Position numbers and translations under genes: made by a program
Origin: Triticum aestivum
Lineage: Eukaryota > Streptophyta > Magnoliopsida > Poales > Poaceae
Length of the DNA stretch: 64,000 nucleotides
Assembly (NCBI RefSeq): GCF_018294505.1
Contig: NC_057801.1
Location: 850,110,896-850,174,895 of the forward strand
Direction: 5' to 3'
Notes under the pieces: generated by a model
The model's input: the letters and a program-made list of their open reading frames with translations, nothing else
Databases searched by the model: none
Told to the model about the DNA's origin: nothing
Shown here: positions 9,516 to 22,071 of the stretch, piece by piece
Layout of the letters: each line of letters opens with the position of its first letter
Numbering within the stretch: position 1 is the stretch's first letter

Positions 9516-10803
9516 TCATCGGCCGAGAGGCTTAGTTACCGTGATGTTGTCGAGCTCGTCTAATGTCAAGGCACCGCCAACGGCGGGCGTGCAACTGACA
9601 GAGGGGCCGCTTGCTGGCAAGGTGCCAGTTGGCGTACACCTGGGTGCATTAAGCTCCAATGCCTGTGCCGACGCCAGAGACACGAATACCGCCTCCGCCG
9701 GAGACACCAATGGCGCTGCCTGAGACACCAATGGCGCCGCTTGCGCATTGTGCGAGTTGCTGGCCGTGAAGCTGGGAACCGGGGGAGGCCCCTGCTGCCC
9801 GCCCGCAGTCCACGTCGTCAGCCCATGAATCAACGTAGGCACCATGGCGGTGAGTGTCGTTCCCAGTTGTTGTTGCACTTGCTCTTGGACAATCTCCGGA
9901 ATACATGCCACTTGTGCTTTGACTGCTTCAACCTCGCGTGTCTGGCTTTCCGAGCTGGTCTTTTTCTTCTTTTCGCCCACCAGCGGTATAGTATGATGAC
10001 CATTTTTTGGACAAGCCTTTGCCAGCCACACGACCAGATGACGTCGGCTTACTGAGCTTATCCTTGTTTTTCATTACGTTCAACGCCCTATTTAAAGGGG
10101 TGTCGAAAGGGGAGCTCTGAGACGACCCCGCGCTACTTCTTTCAGTGTCCTGCGGAAGGAACGTGAATCATTTCGAAATAGTGGGGATTAATTAGAATGC
10201 AACCATATGGAGCTAATTATGCGGGGGTGTATTCCTTACCAGAACAAGCTCGGGCACCCTGGTCTTCAAATCCGTGGTAAGCTCCTTTGTTACCGGGTCC
10301 TCCTTGTACCGGGCCCTGAGAAAGTTCCTGGTCTGCTTGTCACGGTATTTCTCGAAGCGGGGCGGTAGGCCTTGCTCGGCACGCTCCGCGTCCTCCTTGT
10401 CCCATATAGGCTCCGCCACTCTGTAACCGCCGGGACCGAGTTGGTGGACCCCTAAGTTCAATTGCCACATTTCTTTCCCCCACTGACTTGATTCGGAGGT
10501 TGCGCTGCTCTCACACTTGATCTTGAACTCTTTGTAGTCATCTTCGCTCATCAAAGGATATTTCGCCTTGATCTTCTCATAACTATCACCTTTTTCAATC
10601 ATTGCCTTCACTGTGCTTCTCCAAGTAAACAGGGCCGTGCTCATCCTCGTGAGGGCGGCACTGTTCACTTTGTTCCCTGAGAGGCGTGTGTTTGCAAATC
10701 CAGCGGGGAACTTGTATCATTCGTGCAGCTTCATGAAGAGGAGGCTGCGCAAATTCTCTCGGTCCTTATGCCTTAGGTTCTCAGTGTTGATCGAGACGGT
10801 GCT
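9516..10803 (-). pseudogene. CACTA B gene, N-terminal part: Ptta/En/Spm-type domain, interrupted by Gypsy
   Basis: Read leftward, 10803-10213 encodes a region I recognise as the plant Ptta/En/Spm transposase-type domain: ENLRSLLFMKLHE, a stop, YKFPAGFANTRLSGNKVN, MSTALFTWRSTVKAMIEKGDSYEKI, then WDKEDAERAEQGLPPRFEKY. The stop codon TGA stands where the family usually has Arg (CGA), so one transition explains it. The next block, to 9516, has a basic start (GEKKKKTSSES), a Gln/Val heptad stretch (PEIVQEQVQQQLGTTL), and a Pro/Ala-rich region with repeated AAPLVS. The 5' end is cut off at 10803 by a retrotransposon LTR. In En/Spm the comparable product is the DNA-binding partner of the transposase, but that role is only inferred here. 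Confidence 0.65.
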
Positions 10804-11815
10804 TGATACGTCCATTTTGCATCATGCTTTTATATCAGTATTTATTGCATTATGGGATGTTATTACACATTATATGTCAATATGTATGGCTATTCTCTCT
10901 TATTTTACAAGGTTTACCATGAAGAGGGGGATGCCGGCAGCTGGAATTCTGGCTGGAAAGGGAGCAAACGTTGGAAACCTATTCTGCACAACTCCAAAAG
11001 ACCTAAGACTCCACAAAACAACTTTTTGGATTTAATAAAAAATTATGAGCAAAATAAATACGTCAGGGGGCCCACACCCTGTCCAGGAGACAGGGGGGCA
11101 CCCCCCCTAGGGCGCGGCCCCCTATCTCCTGGGCCCCCTGGTGGGCTTCCGGTGTCCATCTTCTGCTATATGAATGGTTTTGTCCTGGAAAAATTCGTGA
11201 GCAAGCTTACGGGATGAAACTCCACCGCCACGAGGCAGAACCTTGGCGGAATAAATCTAGGGCTCTGGCAGAGCTGTTCTACCGGGGACACTTCCCTCCG
11301 GGAGGGGGAAATCATCACCAACGTCATCACCAACGATCCTCTCATCGAGAGGGGGTCAATCTCCATCAACATCTTCACCAGCACCATCTCATCTCAAAAC
11401 CCTAGTTCATCATAAGTGGGTTGCTTGTCCATGTTAGGGCAGTACCCAAGTGCCGGTCCACCCACATATCAAATTATCAAAGTACCGAACGTGATTCTTA
11501 TGAACGTGATGAAAAGTAGCTTGACGATAATTCCCAATTTGTCCTCGGGAGCTCCTTCCTCATTATTAGAATTTTTCCAGGCTTATCCTTTGCTACATAA
11601 AGGATTGGGCCACCTTGCTGCACTTTATTTACTTTATTTACTTTTTGCTCGTTACTATTTATCTTATCACAAAACTATCTATCACCTACTATTTCAGTGC
11701 TTGCAGAGAAAACCTTACTGAAAACCGCTTATCATTTCCTTCTGCTCCTCGTTGGGTTCGACACTCTTACTTATCGAAAGGACTATGATAGATCCCCTAC
11801 ACTTGTGGGTCATCA
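10804..11815 (+). repeat. 5' LTR of the Athila-type Gypsy
   Basis: It begins TGATACGTCC and ends GTGGGTCATCA, about 1012 bp, followed by agactctttt and the primer-binding site at 11827. The start and end words are those of a very common Triticeae Gypsy LTR. No 3' partner exists here, so insertion age cannot be estimated. Confidence 0.8.
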
Positions 11816-11826
11816 AGACTCTTTTC

Positions 11827-11844
11827 TGGCGCCGTTGCCGGGGA
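11827..11844 (+). promoter_or_regulatory. Primer-binding site (tRNA-Asp type)
   Basis: tggcgccgttgccgggga, 12 bp after the LTR, is the classical Athila-clade primer-binding site complementary to the 3' end of tRNA-Asp. Confidence 0.85.
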
Positions 11845-11921
11845 GTGTAGCGCTTTTGGTGAGTGGAACTTGCTAAGGAAACATTTATATAGTGTGCTGA
11901 AATTTTCTGTTACTTGTCACT

Positions 11922-13576
11922 ATGGAAACTAATCCTTTGAGGGGCTTGTTTGGGGTATCTTCACCCCAACCAGAAGAGCAAAGAGATGCTCCTCAACCTA
12001 CTGAACCTTATGAAAATATTCACTTTGAGATTCCTTCGGGTATGATAGAAAAACTGCTAGTTAATCCTTTTGCAGGAGACGGAACATTGCATCCCAACGT
12101 ACACCTTATCTTTGTGGATGAAGTTTGTGGATTATTTAAGCTTGCAGGTATTCCCGATGATGTTGTCAATAGGAAGGTCTTCCCTTTATCTTTGAAGGGA
12201 GATGCAATGACATGGTATAGGCTATGTGATGATACGAGATCTTGGAATTACAAGCGATTGAAGTTGGAATTTCACCAGAAGTTCTATCCTATGCATCTTG
12301 TTCATCGTGATCGTAATTACATATATAATTTCTGGCCTCGCGAAGGAGAAAGCATCGCTCAAGCTTGCGGGAGGCTTAAATCAATTTTGTATTCATGCCC
12401 CAATCATGAGCTCTCTTGTTGTAATTACATATATATTATTCATAATTTTTATGCTCGGCTTTCTCCTTATAATTGCAACTTGCTCGATACTTCTTGTGCT
12501 GGTTCCTATATGCTGAAGACTATTGATTTCAAATGGGACTTATTGGAAAGATTAAACGCAACTCCAAAGATTGGGGTTCCGACGATGGTAAGGAGTCAGG
12601 TATGACAACTAAGTTTGATTGTGTTAAATCTTTTATGGATACCGATGCTTTCCGTGGATTTAGCTCTAAGTATGGACTTGACTCTGAGATAGTAGCTACT
12701 TTTTGCGAAACTTTTGCTACTCACGTTGATCTCCCTAAAGAGAAGTGGTTTAAATATAATCCTCCTGTTGAAGTGAAAGTAGTTGCACCTATTACAGTCC
12801 AAGAGAAGACTATTACATATAGTGATCCTATTATTCCTACTGCTTATGTTGAAAAACCTCCTTTTCCTGTTAGGATAAAAGATCATGTTAAAGCTTCGAC
12901 TGTTGTTCGTAAGAGTAATACCAGGACATATACACCTTCTGAGAAAATTAATGTTGAACCTGGTATTGCCATAATTAAAGATCTTTTGGATGAGGATTTA
13001 GATGGGCATGTTATCTCTTTCTTGGGTGAAACTGCTAATATTGCTAGACCCGATACTAAGACACGTAGACCTGTTGTAGGCACTCATGTTATTTCTGTTA
13101 AAATAGGAGATCATTGTTATCATGGTTTATGTGATATGGGTTCTAGTGCTAATGCGATACCTTATGATCTTTATAAAGAAATTATGCACGATATTGCACC
13201 TGTTGAATTAGAAGACATTGATGTTACTATTAAGCTTGCCAATAGGGACACCATTAAACCTATTGGGATTGTTAGTGATGTTGAAGTCTTGTGTGGGAAG
13301 ATTAAATACCCTGCTGATTTTCTTGTTCTTGGTTCCCCACAAGATGATTTTTGTCCCATTATTTTTGGTAGACCCTTCTTGAATACTGCTAGTGCTAAGA
13401 TTGGTTGTAAGAGGAAGGTTGTCACTGTTGGCGTAGACGGTACATCTCATGAGTTAAATTTTGCCAAATTTAGTAGACAACATCGTGAAAAGGAACATCG
13501 TGAAAAGGAACCATATCTAGTAAGGATGAGATTATTGGTCTTGCTTCCATTGCTATTCCTCCAACTGATCCGTTAG
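11922..13576 (+). pseudogene. Gypsy gag and aspartic protease, frameshifted
   Basis: ATG at 11922 opens a gag frame containing the capsid-like FPLSLKGDAMTWYRL and FHQKFYP motifs of plant Gypsy gag. The frame shifts near 12533-12605, and the second frame carries on to 13576. The protease lies at about 13080-13400, with HGLCDMGSSANAIPYDLY, where Asp-Met-Gly-Ser takes the place of the usual Asp-Ser/Thr-Gly, and the second-lobe FCPIIFGRPFLNTA. The end is a Lys/Glu/His repeat (KEHREKE) followed by a frameshift. Gag forms the particle and the protease cleaves the polyprotein. As it stands no full gag-pol could be made. Confidence 0.8.
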
Positions 13577-13835
13577 AACAATATTTGCTAGACCATGAAA
13601 ACGATATGTTTATGAAGGAAAGGGAAGAAATAGATGAAGTGTTCCTTAAACAAGAACCTATGCTGAAAGATAATCTTCCCGTTGAAATTCTTGGGGATCC
13701 CCCTCCACCCAAGGGTGACCCATGTTTGAAATCAAACCATTACCAAATAAAATAAAGTATGCTTATCTTGATGAAAAATAAATATATCCTGTTATTATTA
13801 GTGCTAACCTTTCAGAGAAAGAAGAATAAAGATTA

Positions 13836-16550
13836 TTGAAAACTCTGAAGAAGCACCGAGGTGCTATTGGATATACCCTGGATGATCTTAAGGGCATTTG
13901 TCCCACATTATGTCAACACAAAATTTCAGTGGAGAAATATGCCAAACCTGTTAGAGATCCTCAAAGACGATTAAATCCCAAAATGAAGGAAGTGGTAAGA
14001 AAGGAGATACTAAAACTCCTTGAGGCAGGTATTATTTATCCCGTTGCTAATTGTGAATGGGTAAGCCCTGTCCATTGTGTCACTAAAAAGGGAGGTATTA
14101 CCATTGTTCCTAATGATAAAGATGAATTGATCCCGCAAATAATTATTACAGGCTATAGGATGGTAATTGATTTCCGTAAGTTAAATAAAGCTACTAAGAA
14201 AGATCATTACCCTTTACCTTTTATTGATCAAATGCTAGAAAGGCTATCCAAATACACACATTTTTTCTTTCTAGATGGTTATTCTGGTTTCTCTCAGATA
14301 CCTGTATCAGCGGGGGATCAACCTAAAACTACTTTTACTTGCCCTTTTGGTACTTTTGCTTATAGACATATGCCTTTTGGTTTATGTAATGCACCTGTTA
14401 CCTTTCAAAGATGCATGATGGCTATATTTTATGATTTTTGTGAAAAGATTTGTGAGGTATTCATGGATGACTTCTCCGTCTATGGATCCTCTTTTGATGA
14501 TTGTTTGAGCAACCTTGATCGAGTTTTGCAGAGATGCGAAGACACTAGTCTCGTCCTGAATTGGGAAAAGTGTCACTTTATGGTTAATGAAGGCATTGTC
14601 TTGGGGCAAAAGATCTCCGAGAGAGGTATTGAATTTGATAAAGCCAAAGTTGATGCTATTTAAATGATGCCATGTCCCAAGGACATAAAAGGTATAAGAA
14701 GTTTCCTTGGTCATGCCGGTTTTTATAGGAGGTTCATTAAGGACTTTTCTAAAATCTCTAGGCCTCTGACTAACTTCTTGCAAAAAGATATTCCTTTTGT
14801 CTTTGATGATGATTGTGTAGAAGCATTTGAAACACTTAAGAAAGCTTTGATCACTGCACCTATTGTTCAGCCACCTGATTGGAATTTACCTTTAGGGCAA
14901 AGAGTCGATAAGGAATTGAATGTTATCCATTACGCTAGCAAGACTTTTGATACTGCCTAGAGAAATTATGCTACCACTGCAAAAGAATTCTTAGCAGTTG
15001 TGTTTGCATGTGATAAGTTTAGACCTTATATTGTTGATTCCAAAGTTACTATTCACACTGATCATGCTGCTATTAAATATCTTATGGAAAAGAAAGATGC
15101 TAAGCCTAGACTAATTAGATGGGTTCTGTTGCTCCAAGAATTTGACTTGCATATTGTTGATAGAAAAGGAGCTGATAACCCAGTTGCAGACAACTTGTCT
15201 AGGCTAGAGAATGTTCTTGATGACCCACTGCCTATTAATGATAGCTTTCCTGATGAACAATTAGCGGTCGTCAATGCTTCTCGTACTTCTCCTTAGTATG
15301 CTGACTATGCTAATTACATGGTTGCTAAATATATACCGCCTAGTTTCACATACCAGCAAAAGAAAAAGTTCTTTTATGATTTAAGACATTACTTCTGGGA
15401 TGATCCACACCTTTATAAAGAAGGAGTAGATGGTATTATTAGACGTTGTGTGCCTGAGCATGAACAAGAACAAATCCTATGCAATTGTCACTCTGAATCC
15501 TATGGAGGACACCACGCTGGAGATAGAACTGCACACAAGGTACTACAATCTGGTTTTTATTGGCCTACTCTTTTCAAAGATGCTCGTAAGTTTGTCGTAT
15601 CTTGTGATGAATGTCAAATAATAGGTAACATCAGTAGACGTCAAGAAATGCCTATGAATTATTCTCTTGTTATTGAACCGTTTGATGTTTGGGGCTTCGA
15701 TTATATGGGACCTTTTCCTGCCTCCAATGGTTATACACATATTTTAGTTGTTGTTGATTACGTTACTAAGTGGGTAGAAGCTATTCCAACTAGTAGTGTT
15801 GATCATAACACTTCTATTAAAATGCTTAAAGAAGTTATTTTTTCGAGGTTTGGAGTCCCTAGATATCTTATGACTGATGGTGGTTCACACTTTATTCATG
15901 GTGCTTTCCGTAAGATGCTTGCTAAGTATGATGTCAATCATAGAATTGCATCTCCTTATCACCCGCAGTCTAATGGTCAAGTAGAGTTGAACAATAGAGA
16001 GCTCAAATTAATTTTGCAAAAGACTGTGAATAGATATAGAAAGAATTGGTCCAAAAAACTTGATGATGCATTATGGGCCTATAGAACTGCATACAAAAAT
16101 CCTATGGGTATGTCTCCATATAAGATGGTTTATGGAAAAGCATGTCATTTACCTCTTGAACTTGAACATAAAGCATATTGGGCTATTAAAGAGCTTAATT
16201 ATGACTTCAAACTTGCCGGTGAGAAAAGGTTATTTGATATTATCTCACTTGATGAATGGAGAACCGAAGCATATGAGAATGCTAAGCTTTTCAAAGAAAA
16301 AGTCAAACTCTGGCATGATCAAAGGATACAAAAGCGTGAGTTTAACGTCAGAGATTATGTGTTATTGTTCAACTCTCGTTTAAGATTTTTTGCAGGAAAA
16401 CTTCTCTCAAAATGGGAAGGTCCCCACGTTATCGAGGAGGTCTATCGTTCTGGTGCTAAAAAAATCAACAACTTTGAAGGCACAAATCCGAGGGTGGTAA
16501 ACGTGAAGGAAATATGCCCTAGAGGCAATAATAAAGTTATTATTTATTTC
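13836..16550 (+). pseudogene. Gypsy reverse transcriptase, RNase H and integrase with three stops
   Basis: Reverse transcriptase runs from about 13960 to 14660, with the catalytic F-M-D-D box (VFMDDFSVYG, near 14465). RNase H follows from about 14660 to 15290 ([24 protein letters not shown]). Integrase is 15318-16500, with an HHCC zinc finger (GGHHAGDR and CDECQ) and core residues in FDYMGPF, LMTDGGSHF and PYHPQSNGQVE. In-frame stops at 14661, 14958 and 15294 each look like single-base changes of ordinary codons. The last 50 or so bases of the frame, after VVNVKE, are not Gypsy but the start of an Angela LTR. Copies of this domain order are abundant in grass genomes; this one is dead. Confidence 0.88.
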
Positions 16551-18236
16551 CTTATATCATGATAAATGTTTATTACTCATGCTAAAATTGTATTAACTGG
16601 AAACATAACACATGTGTGAATACATAGACAAACATAGTGTCACTAGTATGCCTCTACTTAACTAGCTCGTTAATCAAAGATGGTTAAGTTTCCTAACCAT
16701 AGACATGAGTTGTCATTTTATTAACGGGATCACATCATTAGAAGAATGATGTGATTGACTTTACCCATTCCGTTAGCTTAGCACTTGATCGTTTAGTATG
16801 TTGCTATTGCTTTCTTCAGACTTATACATGTTCCTATGACTATGAGATTATGCAACTCCCGTTTACCGGAGGAACACTTTGTATGCTACGAAACATCACA
16901 ACGTAACTGGGTGATTATAAAGGAGCTCTACAGGTGTCTCAGAAGGTATATGTTGCGTTGGCGTATTTCGAGATTAGGATTTGTCACTCCGATTGTCGGA
17001 GAGGTATCTTTGGGCCCTCTCGGTAATGCACATCACTATAAGCCTTGCAAGCAATGTGACTGATGAGTTAGTTGCGAGATGATGCATTACGTAACGAGTA
17101 AAGAGACTTGCCGGTAACGAGATTGAACTTGGTATTGAGATACCGACGATCGAATCTCGGGCAAGTAACATACCGATGACAAAGGGAACAACGTATGTTG
17201 TTATGCGGTTTGACCGATAAAGATCTTCGTAGAATATGTAGGAGCCAATATGAGCATCCAGGTTCCGCTATTGGTTATTGACCGGAAACGGTTCTCGGTC
17301 ATGTCTACATTGTTCTCGAACCCGTAGGGTCCGCACGCTTAAGGTTTCGATGACAGTTATATTATGAGTTTATGAGTTTTGATGTACCGAAGGAGTTCGG
17401 AGTCCCAGATGAGATCGGGGACATGACGAGGAGTCTCAAAGTGGTCGAGACGTAAAGATCGATATATTGGACGACTATATTCGGAGTTCGGAAAGGTTTC
17501 GAGTGATTCGGGTATTTTTCGGAGTACCGAAGAGTTACGGGAATTTGCCGGGGAGTATATGGGCCTTATTGGGCTTTAGGGGAAAGAGAGAGGAGAGGTT
17601 GGGCGCCCCCCCCCCCAAGGCCTAGTCCGAATTGGACTAGGGGGAGGGGCTGCGCCCCCTCCTTCCTTCTCTTCTCTTCCCCCTTTCCTTGACTCCTACT
17701 CCTACTACTTGGAAGGGGGGAATCCTACTCCCGGTGGGAGTAGGACTCCTCCCTGGCGCGCCCTCCCTTGGCCGGCCGCCCCCTCCCCCTTGCTCCTTTA
17801 TATACAGGGGCAGGGGGCACCTCTAGACACACAATTTGATCTTCGTGATCGTTCCTTAGCCGTGTGCGGTGCCCCCCTCCACCATATTCCACCTCGGTCA
17901 TATCGTAGCGGTGCTTAGGCGAAGCCCTGCATCGGTAGAACATCGTCATCATCACCACGCCGTCGTGCTGACAGAACTCATCCCCGACACCCTGCTGGAT
18001 CGGAGTCCGGGGATCGTCATCGAGCTAAACGTGTGCTGAACTCGCAGGTGCCGTACGTTCGGTACTCCGATCAGTCGGATCGTGAAGACGTACGACTACA
18101 TCAAGCGCGTTGTCATAACGCTTCCGCTTACGGTCTACGAGGGTACATGGACAACACTCTCCCCGCTTGTTGCTATGCATCACCATGATCTTGCGTGTGC
18201 GTAGGAAATTTTTTGAAATTACTACGTTCCCCAACA
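16504..18236 (+). repeat. 5' LTR of Angela copy 1
   Basis: It runs from TGAAGGAAATATGCCCTAGAGG to CGTTCCCCAACA, 1733 bp, typical of Angela/BARE/WIS. A TATA-like ctttatatacagg lies near 17797-17809. The next bases, gtggcattcgagcctag, are a diverged form of the initiator-tRNA-Met primer site. Confidence 0.88.
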
Positions 18237-19270
18237 GTGGCATTCGAGCCTAGGTTTTATGCGTTGATGTTATATGCACGAGTAGAACACAAGTGAGTTG
18301 TGGGTGATACAAGTCATACTTCTTACCAGCATGTCATACTTTGGTTCAGCGGTATTGTTGGATAAAGGGGCCCGGACCGACATTACGCGTACGCTTACGC
18401 GAGACTGGTTTTACCGCCGTGCTTTGCACACAGGTGACTAGCGGGTGTCTGTTTCTCCAACTTTAGTTGAACCGAGTGTGGCTACGCCCGGTCCTTGCGA
18501 AGGTTAAAACAGCACTAACTTGACGAACTATCGTTGTGGTTTTGATGCGTAGGTAAGAACGGTTCTTGCTCAGCCCGTAGCAGCAACGTAAAATTTGCAA
18601 CAACAAAGTAGAGGACGTCTAACTTGTTTTTGCAGGGCATGTTGTGTTGTGATATGGTCAAGACGTGATGCTATATTTTATTGTATGAGATGATCATGTT
18701 TTGTAACCGAAGTTGTCGGCAACTGGCAGGAGCCATATGGTTGTCGCTTTATTGTATGAAATGCAAACGCCCTGTAATTGCTTTACTTTATCACTAAGCG
18801 GTAGCGATAGTCGTAGAAGCAATAGATGGCGTAACGACAACGATGCTACGATGGAGATCAAGGTGTCGTGCCGGTGACGATAGTGATCACGACGGTGCTT
18901 CGGAGATGGAGATCACAAGTACAAGATGATGATGGCCATATCATATCACTTATTTTGATTGCATGTGATGTTTATCCTTTATGCATCTTATCTTGCTTTG
19001 ATTGACGGTAGCATTTTGAGATGATCTCTCACGAAATTATCAAGAAGTGTTCTCCCTGAGTATGGACCATTGCGAAAGTTCTTCGTGCTGAGACACAACG
19101 TGATGATCGGACATGGTTTAGTTGATTTGGATCACGTGATCACTTAGATGACTAGAGAGATGTCTGTCTAAGTGGGAGTTCTTAAGTAATATGATTAATT
19201 GAACTTAAATTTATCATGAACTTAGTCCTGGTAGTATTTTGCAAATTATGTTGTAGATCAATATCTTCCG

Positions 19271-20161
19271 TTGTTGCTTTCATATGTTTATTTTGATATG
19301 TTCCCAGAGAAAATTGTGTTGAAAGATGTTAGTAGCAATGATGCGGATTGGATCCATGATCTGAGGTTTATCCTCATTGCTGTACAGAAGAATTATGTCC
19401 TTAATGCACTGCTAGGTGACAGACCTATTGCAGGAGCAGATGCAGACGTTATGAACGTTTGGCTAGCTCAATATGATGGCTACTTGATACTTTTGTGCAC
19501 CATGCTTTATGGCTTAGAACCGGGACTACAAAAACGTTTTTGAAACGTCATGGAACATATAAGATGTTTCAAGAGATGAAATTGGTATTTCAGACTCATG
19601 CCCGTGTCAAGAGGTATGAGACCTCTGACAATACTTCGCCTAAAAGATGGAGGAGAATTGCTCAACTAGTGAGCAAGTACTTAGATTGTCTGAGTACTAC
19701 AATCGCTTGAATCAAGTGGGAGTTAATCTTCCAGATAAGATAGTGATTGGCAGAGTTCTCTAGTCACCATCACCAAGTTACTGGAACTTCGTGATGAACT
19801 AGAATGCAAGGGATGAGGAAAACAATTCCCGAGCTCTTCGTGATGCTGAAATCGACAAAGGTAGAAATCAAGAAAGATCATCAAGTGTTGATGATTGACA
19901 AGACCACTAGTTTCAAGAAAAAGGGCAAAGGGAAAGAAAGGGAACTTTAAGCAGAATGGCAAGCAAGTTGTCACTCCCGCGAAGAAGCCCGAAGCTGGAC
20001 CAAAGCCTGAAACTGAGTGCTTACACTGCAAAGGAAATGGTCACTGGAAGCGGAAATGCCCTGAATATTTGGTGGATAAGAAGGATGGCAAAGTGAACAA
20101 GGGTATATTTGATATACAGGTTATTGATGTGTGCCTTACTAGTGTTTATAGTAGCCCCTGA
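19271..20161 (+). pseudogene. Copia gag remnant (Angela copy 1)
   Basis: Broken frames encode Angela-type gag: LLGDRPIAGADADV, a segment on another frame at 19495-19710, then 19895-20161 with the nucleocapsid zinc knuckle CLHCKGNGHWKRKC (pattern C-X2-C-X4-H-X4-C). Gag packages the element RNA. Several frameshifts separate the pieces, so no intact product is expected. The stretch 18237-19270 is the untranslated leader with no gene seen. Confidence 0.75.
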
Positions 20162-20436
20162 GTATTTGATACTTGTTCGGTTGCTAAAAATTAGTGACTC
20201 GAAATAGGAGTTACAGAATAAACAGAGACTAGTTGAGGGTGAAGTGACGATGTGTATTGGGAGTGGTTCCAAGATTGGTATGATCATCATCACACACTCC
20301 CTATACTTTCGGGATTAGAGTTAGAACCTAAATAAATGTTATTTGGCATTTGCGTTGAGCATGCACATGATTTGATCATGTTTATTGCAATACGGTTATT
20401 CATTTAAAGTCAGAGAATAATTGTTGTTCTATTTAC

Positions 20437-21929
20437 ATGAATAAAACCTTCAATGGTCATACACCCAATGAAAATAGTTTGTTGGATCTCGATCGTAGTG
20501 ATACACATATTCATAATATTGATGCCAAAAGATGCAAAGTTAATAATGATAGTGCAACTTATTTGTGGCACTGCCGTTTGGGTCATATCGGTCTAAAGCG
20601 CATGAAGAAACTCCATAAAGATGGATTTTCGGAATCACTTGGTTATGAATCATTTGATGCTTGCGAACCGTGCCTTTTGGGCAAGATGACTAAAATTCCG
20701 TTCTCCAGAACAATGGAACGAGCTACTGACTTATTGGAAATAATACATACCAATGTATGCGATCCGATGAGTGTTATGGCTCGTGGCATGTATCCTTATT
20801 TTCTGACCTTCACAGATAATTTGAGCAGATATGGGTATATCTACTTGATGAAACATAAGTCTGAAACATTTGAAAAGTTCAAAGAATTTCAGAGTGAAGT
20901 GGAAAATCATCATAACAAGAAAAACAAAGTTTCTATGATCTGATCGTAGAGACAAATATTTGAGTTACGAGCTTGGTCTTCATTTGAAACAATGTGAAAT
21001 AGTTTCGCAACTCATGCCACCTGGAACACCACAATGTAATGGTGTGTCCGAACGTCGTAATCGTACTTTACTAGATATGGTGTGATCTATGATGTCTCTT
21101 ATCGGTTTACCACTATCGTTTTGTGGTTATGCATTAGAGACAGTTGCATTCACATTTAATAGGGCATCATCTAAATCCATTGAGACAACACCGTATGAAC
21201 TATGGTTTAGCAGTAAACCTAAGCTGTCGTTTCTTAAAGTTTAGAGTTGCGATGCTTATATGAAAAAAAGTTTTCAACCTGATAATCTCGAACCCAAATC
21301 GGAGAAGTGCGTCTTCATAGAATACCCAAAGGTAACTATTGGGTACGCCTTCCCTCACATATCCAAAGGCAAGTTATTCGTTGCTAAAATGGATCCTTTC
21401 TAGATAAGAAGTTTCTCTCGAAAGAAGTGAGTGGGAGGAAAGTAGAGATTGATAAGGTAATTGTACCTTCTCTCGAATTGGAAAGTAGTTCATCACAGAA
21501 ATCAGTTCCAGTGACCACTACACCAATTAGTGAGGAAGCTAATGATATTGATCATGAAACTTCAGATCAAGTTAGTACCGAACCTCGTAGGTCAACCAGA
21601 ATAAGATCCGCACCAGAGTGGTACGGTAATCCTATTCTGGAAGTCATGTAACTAGATCATGATGAACCTACGAACTATGAGGAAGCGATGATGAGCCCAG
21701 ATTCTGCGAAATGGCTGGAGGCCATGAAATCTGAGATGGGATCCATGTATGAAAACAAAGTGTGGACTTTGATTGACTTGCCCGATGATCGGCAAGCCAT
21801 AGAAAATAAATGGATCTTAAAGAGGAAGACGGACACTGATAGTAGTGTTACTATCTACAAAGCTCGACTTGTTGTGAAAGGTTTTTCAACAAGTTCAAGG
21901 TGTTGAATACAATGAGATTTGCTCACTAG
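20437..21929 (+). pseudogene. Copia integrase and start of reverse transcriptase (Angela copy 1)
   Basis: The 20437-20943 frame has the pre-integrase zinc-finger region (YLWHCRLGHIGLKRMKKLH and CEPCLLGK) and the first integrase Asp region (CDPMSVMARGMYPYFLTFTD). After a frame break, PPGTPQCNGVSERRNRTLLD supplies the catalytic Glu region, soon followed by a stop (TGA near 21082). 21427-21651 is the acidic linker (SGRKVEIDKVIVPS). 21688-21900 begins reverse transcriptase (SAKWLEAMKSEMGSMYENKVW, KWILKRKTDTD), which breaks off at the junction with a reversed LTR piece. It is non-functional. Confidence 0.8.
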
Positions 21930-22071
21930 GGACATGTTGTGGTATATGTACTCACACATGTATTGCGGTTTCCGGTCAATACAATTATAGCATCAATAAT
22001 AGACAATTATCATGAACAAGGAAATACAATAATAACCATTTTATTATTGCCTCTAGGGCATATTTCCAACA
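21929..22071 (-). repeat. Reversed fragment of an Angela-like LTR (5' end only)
   Basis: Read on the minus strand from 22071, it starts TGTTGGAAATATGCCCTAGAGG and continues for about 143 bp as an Angela-type LTR. It then switches directly into forward-oriented reverse-transcriptase sequence of copy 1. It is more like the young Copia's LTR (TGTTGG start) than like copy 1's (TGAAGG). This is a rearrangement junction, not a normal insertion border. Confidence 0.75.

Larger units (their letters stand above)
6482..10803 (-). mobile_element. Second CACTA family (B), cut by a Gypsy insertion
   Basis: Subterminal repeats of a different type (catactaatggcgcac and inverse) fill about 6500-6800. They are followed by two leftward genes: a small membrane protein and a long gene with Ptta/En/Spm, DUF8039 and Ulp1-like parts. 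This combination is characteristic of a class of grass CACTA elements. The element stops at 10803, inside coding sequence, where a Gypsy LTR begins. The remainder, including any TNP2-type transposase, is not in the window. The left terminus is unclear: cactagtatt at 6494 is a candidate, or CACTA A may have inserted into B's end. Confidence 0.75.
10804..16503 (+). mobile_element. Athila-type Gypsy retrotransposon, 3' part missing
   Basis: It has a complete 5' LTR, a primer site complementary to tRNA-Asp (Athila hallmark), then gag, protease, reverse transcriptase, RNase H and integrase in Gypsy order. It inserted into the coding region of CACTA B. At 16504 an Angela LTR begins within the last codons of pol. 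The Gypsy 3' region and 3' LTR are not found anywhere downstream in the window, so they were lost in a later rearrangement. Confidence 0.88.
16504..21929 (+). mobile_element. Angela/BARE-type Copia, copy 1 (5' part only)
   Basis: A full 5' LTR is followed by a primer site, gag, integrase and the start of reverse transcriptase, then an abrupt break near 21929. The bases before the LTR are aaacg. The LTR to which it would pair (31401 onward) is followed by accac, so no TSD supports joining them. In addition, the segment 21340-21929 is repeated at 29470-30050. This copy is therefore a separate element from copy 2. Confidence 0.8.
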
